A stretch of 64,000 nucleotides of DNA from Volvox africanus (taxonomy: Eukaryota > Chlorophyta > Chlorophyceae > Chlamydomonadales > Volvocaceae): contig BSDZ01000023.1 of NCBI GenBank assembly GCA_030268105.1, positions 1,736,001 through 1,800,000 on the forward strand, in the 5' to 3' direction. Positions 1 to 8,828 of this stretch are shown piece by piece. The translations under genes and the position numbers were made by a program. Position 1 is the stretch's first letter, and each line of letters starts with the position of its first letter. The notes under the pieces are model-generated. The model ran no database searches and was not told the DNA's origin. It saw nothing but the letters and a program-made list of their open reading frames with translations.

Positions 1-2490
1 ATAAGTTCGCGACCAGCATCACGACAGCCACCATCGCCACCGCCGGCCACTATCGCCGTCAACCCGCCATCACCGCCACCAAGCCGCCATCACCGCCACC
101 AAGCCGCCATCGACACCGCCGAATGTAGGTAGAAAGGGAGGGAGGGACGGTGGGAGGGAGATTGGGTGGGCGAGGGAGAAGGACGGAGGGAGGGAGGGAG
201 AGAGGCCACCGTTCCCACCATCGCCACTACCGCTACCGCCGCAACTACCGCCACCAAGGAGACCGACGCCAAGATAGCCGACACCGCCTCCATCGACGCA
301 GAACGGCCACGTCCGCCACCACACCAAACGGGTAAGACCTTGTACGAGATCAAGTCTCGTTTGTTACACGTGTATGTAGATACTTGTCCGACTGAGGGAA
401 TACTTGCAGGGATGTATCGCTCCAGAGTGGTGAATCACCCTTCCCCTTGGTTGTGAGTATATACTGCTACTGACATCTTCCGATTTGGCTTTTGAAGGCG
501 GACAGAACATAGCTTCACCAGTCAAATTACCCGCCGACCTCCCTCCCTCCCTCCCTCCCGTGTGCCCTCCCTTCCTCCCTCGCCCCCCACCCATTGTCGG
601 CGATGATGGTGGTACTTTGGTGTCGTCGGAGGTAAGGTACGTGTTAAATTGTGCGGGATAGTACGTCCGTATTGTCACGGGAGAAGGATTCATCTCGGAT
701 AGAAGTTAGATGGGAATCTTGATTATTCCTTGATGCAAACGTCTGTTGGACCCGGGAATAGAGCCGGGGTGACATAAGTAGCAACAAGTGACTTAACTGT
801 TAGAGGAACGGTGTCACCTGTATTGATGTATATCCTCGGTGCTGTACCTACCTACCTCCCCACCTCACTCCCTCCCTCCCGTGTGCCCTCCCTTCCTCCC
901 TCCCTTCCCCGTTGTCGGCGATGATGGGGGTGCTTTGTCGGCAGCGGCGGTGGCGGTGGTGGCGGACGGAGGGAGGGAGGGAGAGAGGTTACCATTCCCA
1001 CCATCGCCACCGCCGCCACCACGGACACATACGCTACTACCGCTACCGCCGCAACTACCGCCACCAAGGAGACCGACGCCAAGATAGCCGACACCGCCTC
1101 CATCGACGCAGAACCGCCACGTTCGCCACCACAGCCATCGTCGCCACCACCGCTGTAAGTATTCTGGGGTATCTACGGGTTGTGTTCATTATTGGACGTT
1201 ATACTGACATTTTCGCTTTGGCCTTCGTAGGCGGAAACAACAGAGGTTCACCCATTAGAATCGAAACGGGTAAGACCTTGTACGAGATCGAGTCTCGTTG
1301 GTTACACGTGTATGTAGATAAGTTCGCGACCAGCATCACGACAGCCACCATCGCCACCGCCGGCCACCATCGCCACCGCCGGCCACTATCGCCGTCAACC
1401 CGCCATCACCGCCACCAAGCCGCCATCACCGCCACCAAGCCGCCATCGACACCGCCGAATGTAGGTAGAAAGGGAGGGAGGGACGGTGGGAGGGAGATTG
1501 GGTGGGCGAGGGAGAAGGACGGAGGGAGGGAGGGAGAGAGGCCACCGTTCCCACCATCGCCACTACCGCTACCGCCGCAACTACCGCCACCAAGGAGACC
1601 GACGCCAAGATAGCCGACACCGCCTCCATCGACGCAGAACGGCCACGTCCGCCACCACACCAAACGGGTAAGACCTTGTACGAGATCAAGTCTCGTTTGT
1701 TACACGTGTATGTAGATACTTGTCCGACTGAGGGAATACTTGCAGGGATGTATCGCTCCAGAGTGGTGAATCACCCTTCCCCTTGGTTGTGAGTATATAC
1801 TGCTACTGACATCTTCCGATTTGGCTTTTGAAGGCGGACAGAACATAGCTTCACCAGTCAAATTACCCGCCGACCTCCCTCCCTCCCTCCCTCCCGTGTG
1901 CCCTCCCTTCCTCCCTCGCCCCCCACCCATTGTCGGCGATGATGGTGGTACTTTGGTGTCGTCGGAGGTAAGGTACGTGTTAAATTGTGCGGGATAGTAC
2001 GTCCGTATTGTCACGGGAGAAGGATTCATCTCGGATAGAAGTTAGATGGGAATCTTGATTATTCCTTGATGCAAACGTCTGTTGGACCCGGGAATAGAGC
2101 CGGGGTGACATAAGTAGCAACAAGTGACTTAACTGTTAGAGGAACGGTGTCACCTGTATTGATGTATATCCTCGGTGCTGTACCTACCTACCTCCCCACC
2201 TCACTCCCTCCCTCCCGTGTGCCCTCCCTTCCTCCCTCCCTTCCCCGTTGTCGGCGATGATGGGGGTGCTTTGTCGGCAGCGGCGGTGGCGGTGGTGGCG
2301 GACGGAGGGAGGGAGGGAGAGAGGTTACCATTCCCACCATCGCCACCGCCGCCACCACGGACACATACGCTACTACCGCTACCGCCGCAACTACCGCCAC
2401 CAAGGAGACCGACGCCAAGATAGCCGACACCGCCTCCATCGACGCAGAACCGCCACGTTCGCCACCACAGCCATCGTCGCCACCACCGCT

Positions 2491-2566
2491 GTAAGTATTC
2501 TGGGGTATCTACGGGTTGTGTTCATTATTGGACGTTATACTGACATTTTCGCTTTGGCCTTCGTAG
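2491..2566 (+). other. Intron-like segment I1 (representative of ~56 copies)
   Basis: A 76-nt segment has a GTAAGT donor, a TACTGAC branch-site-like motif at 2538-2544 (branch A about 23 nt from the end), a pyrimidine-rich stretch and a TTCGTAG acceptor. It opens every A and L unit. Copies keep the terminal GT and AG even where the flanks vary (GTAGGT donors at 36814, 37364, 38693; TTCATAG acceptors near 52320, 53665 and 58699). One copy near 62645 has the branch motif scrambled to ATCATGAC. These are textbook spliceosomal signals, but use in a transcript is inferred, and array homogenisation alone would also conserve them. Confidence 0.55.
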
Positions 2567-2605
2567 GCGGAAACAACAGAGGTTCACCCATTAGAATCGA
2601 AACGG

Positions 2606-2655
2606 GTAAGACCTTGTACGAGATCGAGTCTCGTTGGTTACACGTGTATGTAGAT
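2606..2655 (+). repeat. Hairpin plus palindrome block, copy 1
   Basis: The block begins GTAAGACCTTGT. It holds an inverted repeat ACGAGA / TCTCGT (2618-2623 and 2629-2634, 5-nt loop) and a perfect 10-bp palindrome TACACGTGTA (2639-2648) with a CACGTG E-box/G-box core. It is present once in A units and twice in L units. It could be a protein-binding site, an RNA stem-loop or a recombination substrate. Confidence 0.7.
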
Positions 2656-2788
2656 AAGTTCGCGACCAGCATCACGACAGCCACCATCGCCACCGCCGGC
2701 CACTATCGCCGTCAACCCGCCATCACCGCCACCAAGCCGCCATCACCGCCACCAAGCCGCCATCGACACCGCCGAATGTAGGTAGAAA

Positions 2789-2858
2789 GGGAGGGAGGGA
2801 CGGTGGGAGGGAGATTGGGTGGGCGAGGGAGAAGGACGGAGGGAGGGAGGGAGAGAGG
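2789..2858 (+). repeat. G-rich tract with G-quadruplex potential
   Basis: Repeated GGGAGGGAGGG runs separated by 1-7 nt satisfy the classic G-quadruplex pattern several times on the + strand. The tract recurs once in every A unit and every standard L unit. A shorter second G-rich tract (3619-3640) closes each L unit. Confidence 0.75.
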
Positions 2859-2984
2859 CCACCGTTCCCACCATCGCCACTACCGCTACCGCCGCAACTA
2901 CCGCCGCCAAGGAGACCGACGCCAAGATAGCCGACACCGCCTCCATCGACGCAGAATCGCCACGTCCGCCACCACACCAAACGG

Positions 2985-3035
2985 GTAAGACCTTGTACGA
3001 GATCAAGTCTCGTTTGTTACACGTGTATGTAGATA
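2985..3035 (+). repeat. Hairpin plus palindrome block, copy 2
   Basis: This is a second copy, 379 bp after the first, with the same hairpin arms (2997-3002 and 3008-3013) and the same palindrome (3018-3027). It differs in the loop (TCAAG) and in TCGTTTGTTAC. In several right-array units (for example about 50139, 51436 and 55962) the left arm has mutated to AAGAGA, which weakens the hairpin. Recombination between copies 1 and 2 explains the 937-bp deleted units. Confidence 0.7.
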
Positions 3036-3062
3036 CTTGTCCGACTGAGGGAATACTTGCAG
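2985..3062 (+). other. Third intron-like segment in L
   Basis: GTAAGACC at 2985 and TACTTGCAG ending at 3062 bound a 78-nt stretch with CGACTGAG as a weak branch-site candidate. The donor sits at the start of hairpin block copy 2. The equivalent GTAAGACC after I1 (2606) has a nearer possible acceptor in GTGTATGTAG (2653). The acceptor is convincing only by its CAG. Confidence 0.3.
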
Positions 3063-3105
3063 GGATGTATCGCTCCAGAGTGGTGAATCACCCTTCCCCT
3101 TGGTT

Positions 3106-3150
3106 GTGAGTATATACTGCTACTGACATCTTCCGATTTGGCTTTTGAAG
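3106..3150 (+). other. Intron-like segment I2 (representative of ~35 copies)
   Basis: A 45-nt segment has a GTGAGTAT donor, TACTGAC at 3121-3127 (branch A 24 nt from the end) and a TTTTGAAG acceptor. It is paralogous to the 3' part of I1: both continue into GGCGGA followed by a similar exon-like stretch (AACAACAGAGGTTCACCCA after I1, CAGAACATAGCTTCACCAG after I2). It occurs once in every L unit and never in an A unit. It would be a very short intron if real. Confidence 0.45.
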
Positions 3151-3190
3151 GCGGACAGAACATAGCTTCACCAGTCAAATTACCCGCCGA

Positions 3191-3245
3191 CCTCCCTCCC
3201 TCCCTCCCTCCCGTGTGCCCTCCCTTCCTCCCTCGCCCCCCACCC
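3191..3245 (+). repeat. C-rich tract 1 (G-quadruplex potential on - strand)
   Basis: CCTCCCTCCCTCCCTCCC is followed by CCCGTGTGCCCTCCC and a CGCCCCCCACCC end. The tract is present only in L units, 40 nt after I2. Right-edge copies read CGCCCCCCGCCC near 59497, 61493 and 63489. Confidence 0.75.
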
Positions 3246-3281
3246 ATTGTCGGCGATGATGGTGGTACTTTGGTGTCGTCG

Positions 3282-3497
3282 GAGGTAAGGTACGTGTTAA
3301 ATTGTGCGGGATAGTACGTCCGTATTGTCACGGGAGAAGGATTCATCTCGGATAGAAGTTAGATGGGAATCTTGATTATTCCTTGATGCAAACGTCTGTT
3401 GGACCCGGGAATAGAGCCGGGGTGACATAAGTAGCAACAAGTGACTTAACTGTTAGAGGAACGGTGTCACCTGTATTGATGTATATCCTCGGTGCTG
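3282..3497 (+). other. AT-balanced spacer of the L unit
   Basis: This is the only part of the unit with ordinary base composition. It opens with GGTAAGGTACGTG, another donor-like site, and runs to ATCCTCGGTGCTG. It contains a short inverted repeat in CCCGGGAATAGAGCCGGGG (about 3405-3423). No reading frame, tRNA or other RNA gene is recognisable. It is strongly conserved across L units; changes include GGAGAGAAG for GGATAGAAG in many right-array units. Confidence 0.5.
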
Positions 3498-3563
3498 TAC
3501 CTACCTACCTCCCCACCTCACTCCCTCCCTCCCGTGTGCCCTCCCTTCCTCCCTCCCTTCCCC
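3498..3563 (+). repeat. C-rich tract 2
   Basis: CTACCTACCTCCCCACCTC followed by CCCTCCCTCCCGTGTGCCC shares the CCCGTGTGCCCTCCC core with tract 1, which supports internal duplication within L. Some right-array units have CACCTCCCTCCC in place of CACCTCACTCCC (near 51955, 53300 and 61775). Confidence 0.7.
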
Positions 3564-3807
3564 GTTGTCGGCGATGATGGGGGTGCTTTGTCGGCAGCGG
3601 CGGTGGCGGTGGTGGCGGACGGAGGGAGGGAGGGAGAGAGGTTACCATTCCCACCATCGCCACCGCCGCCACCACGGACACATACGCTACTACCGCTACC
3701 GCCGCAACTACCGCCACCAAGGAGACCGACGCCAAGATAGCCGACACCGCCTCCATCGACGCAGAACCGCCACGTTCGCCACCACAGCCATCGTCGCCAC
3801 CACCGCT

Positions 3808-4342
3808 GTAAGTATTCTGGGGTATCTACGGGTTGTGTTCATTATTGGACGTTATACTGACATTTTCGCTTTGGCCTTCGTAGGCGGAAACAACAGAGGT
3901 TCACCCATTAGAATCGAAACGGGTAAGACCTTGTACGAGATCGAGTCTCGTTGGTTACACGTGTATGTAGATAAGTTCGCGACCAGCATCACGACAGCCA
4001 CCATCGCCACCACCATCGCCACCGCCGGCCACTATCGCCGTCAACCCGCCACCAACGCCGTCACCGCCATCCCCGCCACCATCGCCATCACCGCCACCAA
4101 GCCGCCATCGACACCGCCGAATGTAGGTAGAAAGGGAGGGAGGGACGGTGGGAGGGAGATTGGGTGGGCGAGGGAGAAGGACGGAGGGAGGGAGGGAGAG
4201 AGGCCACCGTTCCCACCATCGCCACTACCGCTACCGCCGCAACTACCGCCACCAAGGAGACCGACGCCAAGATAGCCGACACCGCCTCCATCGACGCAGA
4301 ACCGCCACGTTCGCCACCACAGCCATCGTCGCCACCACCGCT
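3808..4342 (+). repeat. Reference A unit, 535 bp
   Basis: A units contain only the first part of L (I1, the 39-nt exon-like piece, hairpin block copy 1, triplet-rich DNA, the G-rich tract) and then the L-unit 3' end, so they lack hairpin block 2, I2, both C-rich tracts and the AT-balanced spacer. This 535-bp form carries extra triplet sequence including CCACCAACGCCGTCACCGCC. The 526-bp form at 17019-17544 instead carries a duplicated 19-bp GCCACCGCCGGCCACTATC-type motif. A units always sit directly before an L unit or another A unit, and never replace an L unit. Confidence 0.88.
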
Positions 4343-7300
4343 GTAAGTATTCTGGGGTATCTACGGGTTGTGTTCATTATTGGACGTTATACTGACATTT
4401 TCGCTTTGGCCTTCGTAGGCGGAAACAACAGAGGTTCACCCATTAGAATCGAAACGGGTAAGACCTTGTACGAGATCGAGTCTCGTTGGTTACACGTGTA
4501 TGTAGATAAGTTCGCGACCAGCATCACGACAGCCACCATCGCCACCGCCGGCCACTATCGCCGTCAACCCGCCATCACCGCCACCAAGCCGCCATCACCG
4601 CCACCAAGCCGCCATCGACACCGCCGAATGTAGGTAGAAAGGGAGGGAGGGACGGTGGGAGGGAGATTGGGTGGGCGAGGGAGAAGGACGGAGGGAGGGA
4701 GGGAGAGAGGCCACCGTTCCCACCATCGCCACTACCGCTACCGCCGCAACTACCGCCACCAAGGAGACCGACGCCAAGATAGCCGACACCGCCTCCATCG
4801 ACGCAGAACGGCCACGTCCGCCACCACACCAAACGGGTAAGACCTTGTACGAGATCAAGTCTCGTTTGTTACACGTGTATGTAGATACTTGTCCGACTGA
4901 GGGAATACTTGCAGGGATGTATCGCTCCAGAGTGGTGAATCACCCTTCCCCTTGGTTGTGAGTATATACTGCTACTGACATCTTCCGATTTGGCTTTTGA
5001 AGGCGGACAGAACATAGCTTCACCAGTCAAATTACCCGCCGACCTCCCTCCCTCCCTCCCTCCCGTGTGCCCTCCCTTCCTCCCTCGCCCCCCACCCATT
5101 GTCGGCGATGATGGTGGTACTTTGGTGTCGTCGGAGGTAAGGTACGTGTTAAATTGTGCGGGATAGTACGTCCGTATTGTCACGGGAGAAGGATTCATCT
5201 CGGATAGAAGTTAGATGGGAATCTTGATTATTCCTTGATGCAAACGTCTGTTGGACCCGGGAATAGAGCCGGGGTGACATAAGTAGCAACAAGTGACTTA
5301 ACTGTTAGAGGAACGGTGTCACCTGTATTGATGTATATCCTCGGTGCTGTACCTACCTACCTCCCCACCTCACTCCCTCCCTCCCGTGTGCCCTCCCTTC
5401 CTCCCTCCCTTCCCCGTTGTCGGCGATGATGGGGGTGCTTTGTCGGCAGCGGCGGTGGCGGTGGTGGCGGACGGAGGGAGGGAGGGAGAGAGGTTACCAT
5501 TCCCACCATCGCCACCGCCGCCACCACGGACACATACGCTACTACCGCTACCGCCGCAACTACCGCCACCAAGGAGACCGACGCCAAGATAGCCGACACC
5601 GCCTCCATCGACGCAGAACCGCCACGTTCGCCACCACAGCCATCGTCGCCACCACCGCTGTAAGTATTCTGGGGTATCTACGGGTTGTGTTCATTATTGG
5701 ACGTTATACTGACATTTTCGCTTTGGCCTTCGTAGGCGGAAACAACAGAGGTTCACCCATTAGAATCGAAACGGGTAAGACCTTGTACGAGATCGAGTCT
5801 CGTTGGTTACACGTGTATGTAGATAAGTTCGCGACCAGCATCACGACAGCCACCATCGCCACCGCCGGCCACTATCGCCGTCAACCCGCCATCACCGCCA
5901 CCAAGCCGCCATCACCGCCACCAAGCCGCCATCGACACCGCCGAATGTAGGTAGAAAGGGAGGGAGGGACGGTGGGAGGGAGATTGGGTGGGCGAGGGAG
6001 AAGGACGGAGGGAGGGAGGGAGAGAGGCCACCGTTCCCACCATCGCCACTACCGCTACCGCCGCAACTACCGCCGCCAAGGAGACCGACGCCAAGATAGC
6101 CGACACCGCCTCCATCGACGCAGAACCGCCACGTCCGCCACCACACCAAACGGGTAAGACCTTGTACGAGATCAAGTCTCGTTTGTTACACGTGTATGTA
6201 GATACTTGTCCGACTGAGGGAATACTTGCAGGGATGTATCGCTCCAGAGTGGTGAATCACCCTTCCCCTTGGTTGTGAGTATATACTGCTACTGACATCT
6301 TCCGATTTGGCTTTTGAAGGCGGACAGAACATAGCTTCACCAGTCAAATTACCCGCCGACCTCCCTCCCTCCCTCCCTCCCGTGTGCCCTCCCTTCCTCC
6401 CTCGCCCCCCACCCATTGTCGGCGATGATGGTGGTACTTTGGTGTCGTCGGAGGTAAGGTACGTGTTAAATTGTGCGGGATAGTACGTCCGTATTGTCAC
6501 GGGAGAAGGATTCATCTCGGATAGAAGTTAGATGGGAATCTTGATTATTCCTTGATGCAAACGTCTGTTGGACCCGGGAATAGAGCCGGGGTGACATAAG
6601 TAGCAACAAGTGACTTAACTGTTAGAGGAACGGTGTCACCTGTATTGATGTATATCCTCGGTGCTGTACCTACCTACCTCCCCACCTCACTCCCTCCCTC
6701 CCGTGTGCCCTCCCTTCCTCCCTCCCTTCCCCGTTGTCGGCGATGATGGGGGTGCTTTGTCGGCAGCGGCGGTGGCGGTGGTGGCGGACGGAGGGAGGGA
6801 GGGAGAGAGGTTACCATTCCCACCATCGCCACCGCCGCCACCACGGACACATACGCTACTACCGCTACCGCCGCAACTACCGCCACCAAGGAGACCGACG
6901 CCAAGATAGCCGACACCGCCTCCATCGACGCAGAACCGCCACGTTCGCCACCACAGCCATCGTCGCCACCACCGCTGTAAGTATTCTGGGGTATCTACGG
7001 GTTGTGTTCATTATTGGACGTTATACTGACATTTTCGCTTTGGCCTTCGTAGGCGGAAACAACAGAGGTTCACCCATTAGAATCGAAACGGGTAAGACCT
7101 TGTACGAGATCGAGTCTCGTTGGTTACACGTGTATGTAGATAAGTTCGCGACCAGCATCACGACAGCCACCATCGCCACCGCCGGCCACTATCGCCGTCA
7201 ACCCGCCATCACCGCCACCAAGCCGCCATCACCGCCACCAAGCCGCCATCGACACCGCCGAATGTAGGTAGAAAGGGAGGGAGGGACGGTGGGAGGGAGA

Positions 7301-8828
7301 TTGGGTGGGCGAGGGAGAAGGACGGAGGGAGGGAGGGAGAGAGGCCACCGTTCCCACCATCGCCACTACCGCTACCGCCGCAACTACCGCCGCCAAGGAG
7401 ACCGACGCCAAGATAGCCGACACCGCCTCCATCGACGCAGAACCGCCACGTCCGCCACCACACCAAACGGGTAAGACCTTGTACGAGATCAAGTCTCGTT
7501 TGTTACACGTGTATGTAGATACTTGTCCGACTGAGGGAATACTTGCAGGGATGTATCGCTCCAGAGTGGTGAATCACCCTTCCCCTTGGTTGTGAGTATA
7601 TACTGCTACTGACATCTTCCGATTTGGCTTTTGAAGGCGGACAGAACATAGCTTCACCAGTCAAATTACCCGCCGACCTCCCTCCCTCCCTCCCTCCCGT
7701 GTGCCCTCCCTTCCTCCCTCGCCCCCCACCCATTGTCGGCGATGATGGTGGTACTTTGGTGTCGTCGGAGGTAAGGTACGTGTTAAATTGTGCGGGATAG
7801 TACGTCCGTATTGTCACGGGAGAAGGATTCATCTCGGATAGAAGTTAGATGGGAATCTTGATTATTCCTTGATGCAAACGTCTGTTGGACCCGGGAATAG
7901 AGCCGGGGTGACATAAGTAGCAACAAGTGACTTAACTGTTAGAGGAACGGTGTCACCTGTATTGATGTATATCCTCGGTGCTGTACCTACCTACCTCCCC
8001 ACCTCACTCCCTCCCTCCCGTGTGCCCTCCCTTCCTCCCTCCCTTCCCCGTTGTCGGCGATGATGGGGGTGCTTTGTCGGCAGCGGCGGTGGCGGTGGTG
8101 GCGGACGGAGGGAGGGAGGGAGAGAGGTTACCATTCCCACCATCGCCACCGCCGCCACCACGGACACATACGCTACTACCGCTACCGCCGCAACTACCGC
8201 CACCAAGGAGACCGACGCCAAGATAGCCGACACCGCCTCCATCGACGCAGAACCGCCACGTTCGCCACCACAGCCATCGTCGCCACCACCGCTGTAAGTA
8301 TTCTGGGGTATCTACGGGTTGTGTTCATTATTGGACGTTATACTGACATTTTCGCTTTGGCCTTCGTAGGCGGAAACAACAGAGGTTCACCCATTAGAAT
8401 CGAAACGGGTAAGACCTTGTACGAGATCGAGTCTCGTTGGTTACACGTGTATGTAGATAAGTTCGCGACCAGCATCACGACAGCCACCATCGCCACCACC
8501 ATCGCCACCGCCGGCCACTATCGCCGTCAACCCGCCACAAACGCCGTCACCGCCATCCCCGCCACCATCGCCATCACCGCCACCAAGCCGCCATCGACAC
8601 CGCCGAATGTAGGTAGAAAGGGAGGGAGGGACGGTGGGAGGGAGATTGGGTGGGCGAGGGAGAAGGACGGAGGGAGGGAGGGAGAGAGGCCACCGTTCCC
8701 ACCATCGCCACTACCGCTACCGCCGCAACTACCGCCACCAAGGAGACCGACGCCAAGATAGCCGACACCGCCTCCATCGACGCAGAACCGCCACGTTCGC
8801 CACCACAGCCATCGTCGCCACCACCGCT

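Larger units (their letters stand above)
2491..3807 (+). repeat. Reference L unit, 1317 bp
   Basis: In order this unit holds: intron-like segment I1 (2491-2566); a 39-nt exon-like piece (2567-2605); hairpin/palindrome block copy 1 (2606-2655); CCR-triplet-rich DNA with two 20-bp direct copies of CATCACCGCCACCAAGCCGC (about 2722-2761); a G-rich tract (2789-2858); more triplet-rich DNA; hairpin block copy 2 (2985-3035); a single-copy-looking stretch; intron-like segment I2 (3106-3150); a C-rich tract (3191-3245); an AT-balanced spacer (3282-3497); a second C-rich tract (3498-3563); a GGCGGT run and short G-rich tract (3598-3640); and triplet-rich DNA up to the next I1. The second half repeats motifs of the first (I2 resembles I1, and the two C-rich tracts share the CCCGTGTGCCCTCCC core), so L is itself built from diverged internal duplications. 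Confidence 0.9.
2491..8828 (+). repeat. 6338-bp higher-order repeat, copy 1
   Basis: The unit order is L(2491) A(3808) L(4343) L(5660) L(6977) A(8294). Private variants mark the block: a T in AGAATCGCCACG near 2955, AGAACGGCC near 4806, and CCACAAACGCCG near 8537. All three recur exactly 6338 bases downstream, so the six-unit block was duplicated as one piece. Confidence 0.88.

Noticed and set aside
364..693. 109-codon minus-strand frame conserved in most L units
   Set aside because: It covers I2, a C-rich tract and the spacer with no recognisable domain. Units from 54 to 58 kb lose a large part of it through one change (GATTATGC), and conservation is explained by array homogenisation.
852..1103. 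Val/Ala-rich minus-strand frame that looks like a membrane segment, repeated in every unit
   Set aside because: This is the complement of GCC/ACC triplet DNA. The hydrophobic look is a codon artefact, and overlapping frames are equally open.
2717..2760. CRISPR-like direct repeats (two 20-bp copies)
   Set aside because: The copies are adjacent without spacers and belong to eukaryotic satellite DNA. They are a small VNTR that explains 20-bp unit length changes.
2785..2858. Telomeric repeat
   Set aside because: The tract is GGGA-based and embedded in every unit. No TTAGGG- or TTTAGGG-type run is present.
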